Shown: positions 25,585 to 33,619 of the stretch, piece by piece
Numbering within the stretch: the stretch's first letter is position 1
How the letters are laid out: each line of letters starts with the position of its first letter
Source of the DNA: Mesobacillus zeae
GTDB taxonomy: Bacteria; Bacillota; Bacilli; Bacillales; Cytobacillaceae
Reading direction: 5' to 3'
NCBI RefSeq assembly: GCF_003570705.1
Contig: NZ_QWVT01000011.1
Location: 144,820 to 208,819 of the forward strand
Length of the DNA stretch: 64,000 bases
Notes under the pieces: model-generated
Told to the model about the DNA's origin: nothing
The model's database searches: none
Seen by the model: only the letters and a program-made list of their open reading frames with translations
Position numbers and translations under genes: made by a program

Positions 25585-27660
25585 TTAAAACAATTCCCTG
25601 TACCATGGAGATTGTTCTTCTTTATGCTTCTCTTTGTGCTTGTCTTTATGCTTCCGCTTCTTATGGATCTCTTCATTGAGATGGTCTGTGCACTGTTCAA
25701 CAGGCTCTGTGCCCTCTTTGAAGTAGGTGAGTCTTTTGACAGGGCAGCCGGGGCCGGCGAGCTTTCCGTTTTGCGGGTCAATCTTGACGCCGACAGTATC
25801 TTTTGCCGGTTCGAACTTTTTCACCGGCTTATCTTCCAGTGCTTTTTCCATAAACTGAAACCAGACATTTTTGCTGTAAATTTGCTCTGTACTGAGCTCA
25901 AGCGGTTTTCCTTTGTCATATCCTGTCCACACCGCTGAGACAAGCTGCGGAGTAAAGCCGATCATCCAGCTGTCCGTGCCAGTCGTCCCGGATTTCCCTG
26001 CATAGGGGCGGGACATTGCTGTTGCCATTGAGCGGCCTGTAACGGAAGTATATCCGTCAAGCTTTCTGTCGAACATGCCTGTCATCATATGTGTCAGCAC
26101 AGAAGCGAGTTCAGGCTTCAGCACAGTTTCAGCTTCTTCGCTGTGCTCATAGATGACATCGCCATGCTGGTTCTCGATCCTCTCGATCAGGACAGGCTCC
26201 ACTTTTTTTCCGCCGTTGGCCATCATGCTGTACGCGCCTGCCATCTCAATCACCTTCACCCCGGATGTACCAAGGGCAAGCGATGGAACCTTTTCCATTT
26301 TGGTGGTAATCCCAAATTCTTTTGCTGTTTCGATTAAAGCTTTTTCGCCAAGGAACAAGTGCGTCTTGACTGCGTAAATATTGTCGGACAACGCAAGCGC
26401 CTGAGCCATCGTAATGTCGCCCTCGGCGTATTTATTGTTGAAATTGTGCGGCGTGTATGGCTGCCGCGCGTCCTCGAAACGGAAGGTTGTCTGCTCGCTT
26501 TTCATTGTCGTGGCGGGGGTGAATCCCTGTTCAAGTGCCGCATAGTACAACAGCGGTTTCATCGTTGAACCAGGCTGCCTCACAGCCTGGACTGCCCTGT
26601 TAAAAGGACTTTCCTTATAGTCCCGGCCGCCGATCATTGCTTTTACATGTCCTGTTTTCGGATCCATGGCCACAAATCCCGCCTGTATATCCGAGTCCTT
26701 CGAAATTTCCTGCTCCATTACTTCTTCTGCAATTTTTTGCTGCTTTAGGTTCAAGGTCGTATAAATTTTCAGGCCGCCAAGTGCGAGCGCCCTGTCATCG
26801 AACTTAAGTGTGTTTTTCAGCGCATTCCGGACGGCATCCTGGAAATACGGAGCTTTGCCAAGGTCTGGGTTTTCATGCTTTCCGATGAGCTTCAAAGACT
26901 CCGAGAGTGCCTTATTCCGCTCTGCGGCACTGATATATCCGTTATTTTCCATTGCCTGCAGAACGGTGGCCTGGCGATTTTCCGCTCTTTCCTTTGATGC
27001 GAACGGTGAATACAGACTGGGGCCTTTAGGAATCCCAGCAAGCATCGCTGCTTCTGCAAGGTTTAAGTCACTGGCATCTTTGCCAAAATAGTAACGGCTG
27101 GCAGCCTGGACGCCATAGGCGCCATTTCCGTAATAAATCGTATTGAGGTAGCCTTCAAGAATTTCATTTTTGCTGTAATTCATTTCAAGCCTGAGTGTAT
27201 AAAAAGCTTCCGACAGCTTCCGCTTCCAAGTTTTATCGTGCTCAAGATAAAGGTTGCGGGCATACTGCTGTGTGATCGTGCTGGCTCCCTGAACCTTAGA
27301 CATGGCTTTCATGTCGGCAAGGGCAGCGCCGGCGATCCGCTTATAGTCAAAACCCCCATGGCTGTAGAATTTTTTATCTTCAATTGAAATCGCTGCTTCC
27401 ATTAAGGCGGGAGAGATGTCGTTCAAGGGCACCCAGTAGCGCTTTTGTCCGCTGTTGCTTTCCCCGATGACCGTTCCGTTGTCCGCCATGTAAAGGGTCG
27501 ACTGAGGTACAGCAAGCGGGGGCGGCCCGAGCAGCTTAGCATAGCCGATCACGGAAAAATAAAGCACAGCCCCGATTGTAGCGGCAGCAGCTAGAATGAA
27601 CAACAGAGCTCTCAAGTACTTGGCCGTCCTGCGGAAACGCTGGTTTGTCATGATTTCCAA
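25585..27660 (-). CDS. pbpG: Class A penicillin-binding protein PbpG (YwhE-like)
   Basis: 691 residues. After a short cytoplasmic basic tail and one membrane helix (about residues 13-38) come a GT51 glycosyltransferase domain (EDKKFYSHGGFDYKRIAGAA near 93, GASTITQQYARNLYLEHD near 125) and a transpeptidase domain with STMKP, SDN and KSGTTGTD active-site motifs. It polymerises and cross-links peptidoglycan; PbpG (PBP2d) acts in spore cortex/germ-wall synthesis in B. subtilis. The C-terminal tail is Lys/His-rich. TTG 27660 sits 7 bases after GGGAGGGGG, better placed than ATG 27651. Confidence 0.9.
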   Translation of the reverse strand: MEIMTNQRFRRTAKYLRALLFILAAAATIGAVLYFSVIGYAKLLGPPPLAVPQSTLYMADNGTVIGESNSGQKRYWVPLNDISPALMEAAISIEDKKFYSHGGFDYKRIAGAALADMKAMSKVQGASTITQQYARNLYLEHDKTWKRKLSEAFYTLRLEMNYSKNEILEGYLNTIYYGNGAYGVQAASRYYFGKDASDLNLAEAAMLAGIPKGPSLYSPFASKERAENRQATVLQAMENNGYISAAERNKALSESLKLIGKHENPDLGKAPYFQDAVRNALKNTLKFDDRALALGGLKIYTTLNLKQQKIAEEVMEQEISKDSDIQAGFVAMDPKTGHVKAMIGGRDYKESPFNRAVQAVRQPGSTMKPLLYYAALEQGFTPATTMKSEQTTFRFEDARQPYTPHNFNNKYAEGDITMAQALALSDNIYAVKTHLFLGEKALIETAKEFGITTKMEKVPSLALGTSGVKVIEMAGAYSMMANGGKKVEPVLIERIENQHGDVIYEHSEEAETVLKPELASVLTHMMTGMFDRKLDGYTSVTGRSMATAMSRPYAGKSGTTGTDSWMIGFTPQLVSAVWTGYDKGKPLELSTEQIYSKNVWFQFMEKALEDKPVKKFEPAKDTVGVKIDPQNGKLAGPGCPVKRLTYFKEGTEPVEQCTDHLNEEIHKKRKHKDKHKEKHKEEQSPWYRELF

Positions 27661-27685
27661 GCTTCATCCCCCTCCCTTAAAAAAT

Positions 27686-27700
27686 TGATTATCATTAGCA
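27686..27700 (-). promoter_or_regulatory. Fur-box-like sequence upstream of pbpG
   Basis: Minus strand TGCTAATGATAATCA matches the 7-1-7 Fur motif TGATAATNATTATCA at 12 of 14 defined positions. It may be chance; pbpG is not a known iron-regulated gene. Confidence 0.35.
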
Positions 27701-27870
27701 TGGAAAAAAGCGGGGGATTTTATACATGAAAGGGCAGCCTTCCTTTTTATGCCTGATCATTTATGGATTTTTTTGTGCCCCCGGGGAAAAAGAAAAAATA
27801 CCGCTTGCATTTTTGCAGGATTCAACTATACTTTTTCTGATGTTTGTATTCATGAATGTGGGGAAGTATA

Positions 27871-28019
27871 ACGAAAAGCGGAAGCGCCCGTTAAGCGGCG
27901 TATGGACTGGAGCACACCGGCACGAGATAAAGGAAACACGAAGAGCGTAGCGATTCGATGTTGACTTATCGTAGAGAGGTGGGCGAAGTCCACTAGGCGC
28001 TGGGGGCTGTAGCTGGACA
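27871..28019 (-). repeat. Dispersed intergenic repeat of about 150 bp, copy B
   Basis: Reverse-oriented counterpart of 3798-3948, beginning CGAAAAGCGGAAGCGCCCGTT and ending CTGTAGCTGGACAA. The gap 27661-28214 otherwise holds a partial third copy and no convincing gene. Confidence 0.85.
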
Positions 28020-28020
28020 A

Positions 28021-28066
28021 TACGAAAAGCGGAAGCGCCCGTTCAGCGACGTATGGACTGGAGCCT
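28021..28066 (-). repeat. Dispersed repeat, partial copy C in tandem with B
   Basis: Repeats only the outer ~45 bp (CGAAAAGCGGAAGCGCCCGT, then CGTATGGACTGGAGC) directly after copy B. Confidence 0.8.
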
Positions 28067-28214
28067 TGCACGCTGCAGTTGGACTGCACGAATAGCGAAA
28101 GTCCGAAGGGCAGTTACCGAAGCTTTTCCAAAAAGTGCGTGTCCGCGAGTGGGAACCGTCTTTCATTGCCCTCTTCATGAAGGAAAATTTTTTTGCCGAA
28201 AGGATGGAGCAACA

Positions 28215-29042
28215 ATGGGAATGTGGTTTACAGAGAAACAAACAGAAAATTTTGGTATTACAATGAAGGTCAACAAGACGTTACATACAGAACAAACTGA
28301 ATTTCAAAAGCTGGATATGGTCGAGACGGAAGAGTGGGGCAATATGCTGCTGCTTGACGGAATGGTCATGACTTCGGTTAAGGATGAGTTCGTTTACCAC
28401 GAAATGGTGGCGCATGTTCCATTATTTACGCATCCTAACCCTGAAAACGTATTGGTTGTCGGTGGCGGTGACGGAGGGGTAATCCGTGAAGTCCTTAAGC
28501 ATCCAAGCGTGAAAAAAGCAACGCTTGTCGATATCGACGGCAAGGTTATCGAGTATTCGAAGCAATTCCTTCCTGAAATCGCCGGCAAGCTAGACGATCC
28601 CCGCGTGGATGTCCAGGTAGGCGACGGTTTCATGCATATCGCTGAAAGCGAGAATGAATACGATGTCATCATGGTTGACTCAACAGAGCCTGTTGGGCCA
28701 GCTGTCAACCTTTTTACGAAAGGCTTCTATGCAGGTATTTCTAAAGCATTGAAGGAAGACGGGATTTTTGTTGCTCAGTCGGACAACCCTTGGTTCAAAG
28801 CTGACTTGATCCGCAGCGTCCAAAAAGACGTAAAAGAAATCTTCCCAATCACGCGCTTGTACGTGGCCAACATCCCAACATACCCAAGCGGGCTGTGGGC
28901 ATTTACAATTGGTTCGAAAAAATACGACCCGCTTGAAGTAAGCGAAGATCGTTTCCATGAAATTGAGACAAAATACTACACAAAAGAGCTTCATAAAGCG
29001 GCTTTTGTACTTCCGAAATTTGTCGGAGACCTTGTGAAGTAA
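28215..29042 (+). CDS. speE: Spermidine synthase
   Basis: 275 residues. It transfers the aminopropyl group from decarboxylated AdoMet to putrescine. The binding loop [16 protein letters not shown] (about residues 81-96) and the catalytic acidic block [12 protein letters not shown] (about 150-161) are intact. ATG 28215 gives the standard start [14 protein letters not shown], with AAAGGATGGAG upstream; the longer in-frame codon at 28053 lies in the repeat. speB follows after a short hairpin, so together they make spermidine from agmatine via putrescine. Confidence 0.97.
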   Translation: MGMWFTEKQTENFGITMKVNKTLHTEQTEFQKLDMVETEEWGNMLLLDGMVMTSVKDEFVYHEMVAHVPLFTHPNPENVLVVGGGDGGVIREVLKHPSVKKATLVDIDGKVIEYSKQFLPEIAGKLDDPRVDVQVGDGFMHIAESENEYDVIMVDSTEPVGPAVNLFTKGFYAGISKALKEDGIFVAQSDNPWFKADLIRSVQKDVKEIFPITRLYVANIPTYPSGLWAFTIGSKKYDPLEVSEDRFHEIETKYYTKELHKAAFVLPKFVGDLVK

Positions 29043-29060
29043 AAAAATAACGCAAGCGCT

Positions 29061-29089
29061 GAAGAACCTTCTTCCCGGAAGGTTCTTTG
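29061..29089 (+). terminator. Hairpin between speE and speB
   Basis: AAGAACCTTC...GGAAGGTTCTT stem with a short T-run; may attenuate rather than end transcription, since speB follows 35 bases on. Confidence 0.6.
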
Positions 29090-29123
29090 CTGCTGAAATT
29101 GATAAAGAAAGAAGGTTTGTACG

Positions 29124-29996
29124 ATGCGATTTGATGAAGCTTATTCAGGCAATGTGTTTATCGGCAGCCATTCCAACTATATGGAATCGAAGGCTGTGCT
29201 GTATGGAATGCCAATGGACTGGACCGTCAGCTACCGCCCAGGCTCCCGCTTCGGCCCGACAAGGATCCGCGAGGTGTCGATCGGCCTTGAAGAGTACAGC
29301 CCGTACCTTGACCGTGAACTGGAAGAAATCAAATACTTTGATGCTGGAGATATTCCGCTGCCATTTGGCAACCCGCAGCGCAGCCTTGACACGATTAAAG
29401 AGTTTGTCGACAAGCTGCTTGCAGCAGACAAATTTCCGCTTGGAATGGGCGGGGAGCACCTTGTTTCCTGGCCTGTCATGAAGGCTGTCTCGGAAAAATA
29501 TGCTGATTTGGCGATTATCCATATGGATGCGCATACAGATTTGCGCGAGCATTATGAAGGCGAGCCATTGTCGCACTCCACACCAATCCGCAAAATCGCG
29601 GAATTGATTGGCCCAAAAAATGTTTATTCCTTTGGTATCCGTTCCGGGATGAAGGAGGAGTTTGAGTGGGCGAAGCAGGAGGGCATGCACATCTCTAAAT
29701 TTGAAGTGCTCGAGCCTCTGAAGGAAATCCTGCCGAAGCTTGCCGGCCGTCCGGTATATGTGACAATCGACATCGATGTACTTGATCCCGCGCATGCACC
29801 TGGTACAGGAACTGTTGATGCCGGCGGGATTACATCGAAGGAGCTTCTCGCATCCATCCATGCCATTGCCGGCTCCAAGGTGAATGTGGTTGGCGCTGAC
29901 CTTGTTGAAGTCGCACCAATTTATGATGTTTCCGAGCAAACTGCCAACACGGCAAGCAAGCTCATTCGCGAAATGCTGCTTGGTTTTGTAAAATAA
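29124..29996 (+). CDS. speB: Agmatinase
   Basis: 290 residues, ureohydrolase family with two manganese ions. It hydrolyses agmatine to putrescine and urea. Metal-binding motifs are GGEHLVSWP (about residue 111), IIHMDAHTDLREHY (about 132-145) and VTIDIDVLDPAHAPGTG (about 213-229). ATG follows AAAGAAGG. It provides the substrate for SpeE immediately upstream. Confidence 0.96.
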   Translation: MRFDEAYSGNVFIGSHSNYMESKAVLYGMPMDWTVSYRPGSRFGPTRIREVSIGLEEYSPYLDRELEEIKYFDAGDIPLPFGNPQRSLDTIKEFVDKLLAADKFPLGMGGEHLVSWPVMKAVSEKYADLAIIHMDAHTDLREHYEGEPLSHSTPIRKIAELIGPKNVYSFGIRSGMKEEFEWAKQEGMHISKFEVLEPLKEILPKLAGRPVYVTIDIDVLDPAHAPGTGTVDAGGITSKELLASIHAIAGSKVNVVGADLVEVAPIYDVSEQTANTASKLIREMLLGFVK

Positions 29997-30009
29997 TCAT
30001 GAAACAGGA

Positions 30010-30046
30010 TAGGCCGGCCCGGAGCTCTTTCGGGCCGGTTTTTCCA
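30010..30046 (+). terminator. Terminator after speB
   Basis: CCGGCCCG and CGGGCCGG stem, then TTTTT. Confidence 0.92.
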
Positions 30047-30071
30047 TAGAGTTGAATGTGGAGGTGCAATT

Positions 30072-30509
30072 GTGTCAATAAAGCCTGCAGAACAAATGCC
30101 TGTTAACATATCGGTAAGGACAAAGATTGAGAAGGATGGGGAAAGCGACCTGCTTGAACTCAAGGCAGCCGGACGCTGGTTCCGGAAAGGGGGCAGCACC
30201 TACCTTCAGTATGATGAAGAGCTCGAGGAGGGCACAGTCCATACGACTGTAAAAATGAAAGGGGAAGATGTGCTGATCTTAAGGTCAGGAGCTGTTAAAA
30301 TGCGGCTGCACCTGCTTGCTGAAAAAGAAACCTCCGGGACATACGAATCGCCGTATGGCCTGCTTCAGACAGTTGCAAGCACAAAGCGCCTCACCCAGTT
30401 TCTGCACGAAGGAGAAAGCCGGGGCTCAGTCGAAGCAGTGTACAATTTCAGCATCCTTGGGGAGCACGTCGGAACCTATCATTTACGGATAGAGTATGGG
30501 CGTTCCTGA
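30072..30509 (+). CDS. ywiB: DUF1934 family protein (YwiB)
   Basis: 145 residues, beta-rich calycin-like protein of DUF1934 (VRTKIEKDGESDLLELKAAGRW, TYLQYDEELEE, VLILRSGAVKMRLHL, YNFSILGEHVGTYHLRIEY). Function not established. GTG start with GGAGGTG eight bases upstream. In B. subtilis argS is, as I recall, beside ywiB; no argS is present here, and a 689-bp repeat-rich gap follows. Confidence 0.85.
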   Translation: MSIKPAEQMPVNISVRTKIEKDGESDLLELKAAGRWFRKGGSTYLQYDEELEEGTVHTTVKMKGEDVLILRSGAVKMRLHLLAEKETSGTYESPYGLLQTVASTKRLTQFLHEGESRGSVEAVYNFSILGEHVGTYHLRIEYGRS

Positions 30510-30560
30510 TGGTATAGCTGCTAGATTACGGATCTGGTATTTGTGAATTAGCAGAACAAG

Positions 30561-30655
30561 GCGCCGGTGTCGCGGTTTTTCTGGTGGAAAGTAGAAAAGC
30601 GCCGTGTACGGCAGTTTTTTCTGTAAAAAGGAGAAAAGCCACGTCTGGCGCCAGT
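30561..30655 (+). repeat. Imperfect 38/39-bp tandem repeat
   Basis: GCGCCG...TTTTTCTG...GAAAA repeats from 30561 to 30599 and from 30599 to 30638, with a partial third unit GCCACGTCTGGCGCC. It lies directly before array 4. Confidence 0.7.
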
Positions 30656-30756
30656 TTGGATGATATATTAACGAAGTTGGTAGATATCGAGCTGAGCTTG
30701 ATTGAAATATTGCTGCAGCTGGTAGATAAGTGTCCTCAGTTGGTTGATATCTCGGT
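30655..30756. repeat. Degenerate 21-bp-period array, TTGGTTGATAT word (array 4)
   Basis: The G of the GAT/GAA core lies at 30662, 30683, 30704, 30725 and 30746, exactly 21 bp apart; unit start TTGGTNGATAT. It lies between convergent ywiB and uvsE. Confidence 0.9.
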
Positions 30757-30979
30757 CGCAGGCCTGCTCATTTCACCAGTTTTGGCGCAGACTGCGGCTT
30801 CCGCGCCTAAAAAACAGATCCCTCAACCCCATATCGGCAGGATTAGCACTTCCACCGCCACAGATTGGGCGAGTAATATTAAAAATTGTCATTTTTTTAG
30901 GGAAGGGAGCGCTTCCGCAGAGATGTTTCCCCAGTAAAAGAGGGGAAGCAGCAGATTTAGCGGCTAAGCGGGGTTCAGC

Positions 30980-31115
30980 CTAAGGTTTGAATCCGCAAGT
31001 CATAAAATGTACTTCTGCAAACGGCAAGGCAGTGCTCCTTCCCTGATGTGCTATCCGTGAGTCAAACAGTAGGCCACCCCAGGTTTGCATCCGCAAGCCA
31101 AACAACATGCCCACC
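30980..31115. repeat. Loose ATCCGCAAGTCAAA repeats
   Basis: GGTTTGAATCCGCAAGTCAT at 30984, ATCCGTGAGTCAAACA at 31053 and GGTTTGCATCCGCAAGCCAA at 31082 are related but irregularly spaced. No gene is seen in 30510-31198. Confidence 0.55.
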
Positions 31116-31198
31116 CTCAACATTTACTCCCCTCAAGATGCTCAAATCCCGCATCGCCGGGCCTTCCCAAAATAACAATCTTTCATTCTACGACATTT

Positions 31199-32152
31199 CT
31201 ACAGCTCGATAATGGTACCGCCGACCCGCTTTATGCCCCGGACTTTGTTGAGGTCTTCCGCGAGCTTGAGGACGGCCTGGTCTTTTAACTTCGCCTCAAT
31301 CATAAAGTCAGCATCCTGACCAATTTTTTTCAAAACATCAAGCAGCGGCTTGATATAATCGGGGTCCACAAAGTCGGAGTGGGAGCGGTAGGCTTTGTCC
31401 GACTTTGGCGATGAGATATGAATTTTGGGGCGAAGTCCGATATTTTTCCATGTTGCAAAGCACGCGGGAATCAATTCTTCAAGCGATTTCTCGCCACGAT
31501 TGGCCAAATGGTGGTGAATATCGAAAACAAAAGGAATTCCTTCTTTTTCACAAACTGCAAGCGTTTCATCGGAATTATAGGTTTTATCGTCATTTTCCAA
31601 TGTCATCCTTTTTTTGATAGCTGGAGGAAGCTTCCGCAAATTTTCGTGGAAGCGGGGAAGAGTTTCCTCTTTGTTTCCGTAAGCCCCGCCAATATGGATA
31701 TTGATGACTGCTTCATCTTCAAGCCCCATTGCTTCAAGCATTTGGTAATGGTATTCCATATCGATGACGGCATTGTCTGTGACATCCTCGTGCGGGGAAG
31801 TGAACAAGGTGAACTGGCTGGGATGGAAGCTCGTCCTTAAGTCCCCCGCCTTCACAAGATCCCCGAGCTTCCTCCATTCCTCCCTGAACGGAGCGACGAA
31901 ATCCCAGCGAACCTCAGGGTGGGTGGCAAGCGGGACGAGCGAGCTTGACATCCGGTACAGCGGAATATTGTGCGCGATATTGTAGTGAACCATTCTTATA
32001 GTGCTTTCAAGGTTTTTTCGGGTAACTTCCAGCAGCTTTTCGGCCCGTTCAACATCGCTAAGCTGATTGTAGCGCGTAAAGGTGAGCGTCCTTGCCGGAG
32101 AAGCATCCCACAGGCTGATGGAATGGGAAACGTAGCCCATTTTTATAATCAT
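31199..32152 (-). CDS. uvsE: UV DNA damage endonuclease UvsE
   Basis: 317 residues, TIM-barrel UVDE nuclease that nicks DNA 5' to UV photoproducts. Family blocks: GYVSHS, MVHYNIAHNIPLYRMSSSLVPLATHPE, DLRTSFHPSQFTLFTSP, INIHIGGAYGNKEETLPRFHEN, LENDDKTYN, FVFDIHHHLAN and KIHISSPKSDKAYRSHSDFV; the His/Glu/Asp metal ligands are in place. GGAGG lies five bases before ATG 32152. It is followed on the same strand by clsB upstream; the pair is conserved in Bacillus (ywjD-ywjE). Confidence 0.95.
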   Translation of the reverse strand: MIIKMGYVSHSISLWDASPARTLTFTRYNQLSDVERAEKLLEVTRKNLESTIRMVHYNIAHNIPLYRMSSSLVPLATHPEVRWDFVAPFREEWRKLGDLVKAGDLRTSFHPSQFTLFTSPHEDVTDNAVIDMEYHYQMLEAMGLEDEAVINIHIGGAYGNKEETLPRFHENLRKLPPAIKKRMTLENDDKTYNSDETLAVCEKEGIPFVFDIHHHLANRGEKSLEELIPACFATWKNIGLRPKIHISSPKSDKAYRSHSDFVDPDYIKPLLDVLKKIGQDADFMIEAKLKDQAVLKLAEDLNKVRGIKRVGGTIIEL

Positions 32153-32168
32153 GATGGCCTCCTAACTT

Positions 32169-33365
32169 TCAGAGAAAATACGAGATGGTCCGGGCGGCCG
32201 CTTCCTTCAGCGACCGGAACGGATTAAAGGTACTCAACTCAGCCAGGCGGAGCCGGCGGGAGTGGCGAATGTCTGTCTCAAGAACATCCCGCACCTTTTG
32301 GATGAATCCATGGTCATATATAAGGCAATTGACCTCGCGGTTAAGGAACAAACTGCGCTTGTCAAAGTTGGCAGTTCCAACATCGCAAAGCGCTTCATCA
32401 ATGACTATGACCTTTGCATGGTAAAAACCGCCAACATACTGGTGCACTTTGGCCCCGCGCTTCATTAGCTGCCGAAGGAATGGATAGGAAGCTTCCTTCA
32501 CGAGTGGGTGGTCAGCCCTGAAAGGAACAAGCACGGTCAGAGTGACGCCTTTCTCCAAGGCTTCCACCAGTAGCCTGAACACTTTTCGGCTTGGGATGAA
32601 ATAAGGCGTACCGATAATAATCGAATCCTTCGCTTGTTTCAACAGGTGAGCGACAATCCCTTCGAGGAGGATTCCCTCCGTTGGCACAAACTGGTGACGG
32701 ACCTTGCCTCCTGACAATGGAGGAAAATAAATGTTGTTTTGCATCAGTTTTATTTTTGCAGCTTTATTCCAATCCGATAAAAAAACCTGCTGCAAATCCT
32801 GCACGCCTTCGCCGGATATCTTAAAATGGTAATCCCGCCATGGAGAAAGCCTTTCCTCTTTATCAATATATTCCTTCCCGACATTGAAGCCACCGAGATA
32901 GCTGAGACGTCCGTCAATGACGGTAACTTTACGGTGGTTGCGCACCTGTGATGTGTAAAAAAGGAAAGGGAGCTGGGGCTTGCAGCTGAATGCAACAAGT
33001 ACTCCCGCATCCTTCAGCTCGCGTAAAGTCTTTTTTGAAATCGCGCTTCCTTCCCAATCGACGAGAAGCCTTACCTCCACACCGCTCATAGCCTTTTTTT
33101 TCAGGATCGACAAAAATTCCGCACTTATTTTATCATTCTTCACAATGTAAAAGATAATATGGATATGCTGCTGCGCTTTTTCGAGTTCAGTGAAATAATC
33201 AGAAAAAAGCTCAGGTCCTCTCGTGAAAATATCCATCGATCCCTGACGGGAAGGAAACCCTTGTTTCCGAAGCGATTTTAAATGCTGCTTCCTTCCTAGG
33301 GAAAAATCGATGGCAGCAAGCAGGGTCATCCCGGCGGCAGCAGCCAGCCAATTAGCAATTCCCAC
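32169..33365 (-). CDS. clsB: Cardiolipin synthase (ClsB/YwjE-like)
   Basis: 398 residues, phospholipase D superfamily. Two HKD motifs are present: NHRKVTVIDGRLSYLGGFN (about residue 140) and YHAKVIVIDEALCDVGTAN (about residue 317). One hydrophobic N-terminal segment (about residues 4-22) can anchor it. It joins two phosphatidylglycerols into cardiolipin. Only one N-terminal helix is seen, fewer than in the main ClsA enzyme, which fits the minor YwjE-type enzyme. GTG start nine bases after GAGGAG. It lies 16 bases upstream of uvsE, so both are probably in one transcript. Confidence 0.88.
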   Translation of the reverse strand: MGIANWLAAAAGMTLLAAIDFSLGRKQHLKSLRKQGFPSRQGSMDIFTRGPELFSDYFTELEKAQQHIHIIFYIVKNDKISAEFLSILKKKAMSGVEVRLLVDWEGSAISKKTLRELKDAGVLVAFSCKPQLPFLFYTSQVRNHRKVTVIDGRLSYLGGFNVGKEYIDKEERLSPWRDYHFKISGEGVQDLQQVFLSDWNKAAKIKLMQNNIYFPPLSGGKVRHQFVPTEGILLEGIVAHLLKQAKDSIIIGTPYFIPSRKVFRLLVEALEKGVTLTVLVPFRADHPLVKEASYPFLRQLMKRGAKVHQYVGGFYHAKVIVIDEALCDVGTANFDKRSLFLNREVNCLIYDHGFIQKVRDVLETDIRHSRRLRLAELSTFNPFRSLKEAAARTISYFL

Positions 33366-33479
33366 AGCATCCGGCTCCTCTATGTTTGATTACCTTATTG
33401 TTCACCGAATTTGCTGCTTCTATGATACATTCCTTATAGACAGGAAAATCAAACCAATTAATTTTTTGAGCAAAATGAG

Positions 33480-33507
33480 TTGACTGAATGCTCATTCATA
33501 ATATAAT
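33480..33507 (+). promoter_or_regulatory. fadF promoter with FadR operator
   Basis: TTGACT and TATAAT boxes (33480-33485, 33502-33507; 16-base spacer) overlap TGACTGAATGCTCATTCA (33481-33498), which matches the B. subtilis FadR operator TGAATGAMTARTCATTCA at 15 of 18 positions. FadR bound here would block RNA polymerase until long-chain acyl-CoA appears. Confidence 0.82.
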
Positions 33508-33619
33508 AAGAATAGATAACTTATTCTGAATATTTATTTGTTTGGAAAGATTCTTCATAAAGGGGAGCCTGGCGAAAGCCTGGGCATCACGGAGGATATT
33601 AAGGGGGTAGTTTCTAATT

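Noticed and set aside
27726..27950. 74-codon ORF before the dispersed repeat
   Set aside because: It ends inside the repeat, lacks a good ribosome binding site and resembles no family.
30584..30937. 117-codon ORF in the ywiB-uvsE gap
   Set aside because: It spans two repeat arrays, has no ribosome binding site and no recognisable domain.
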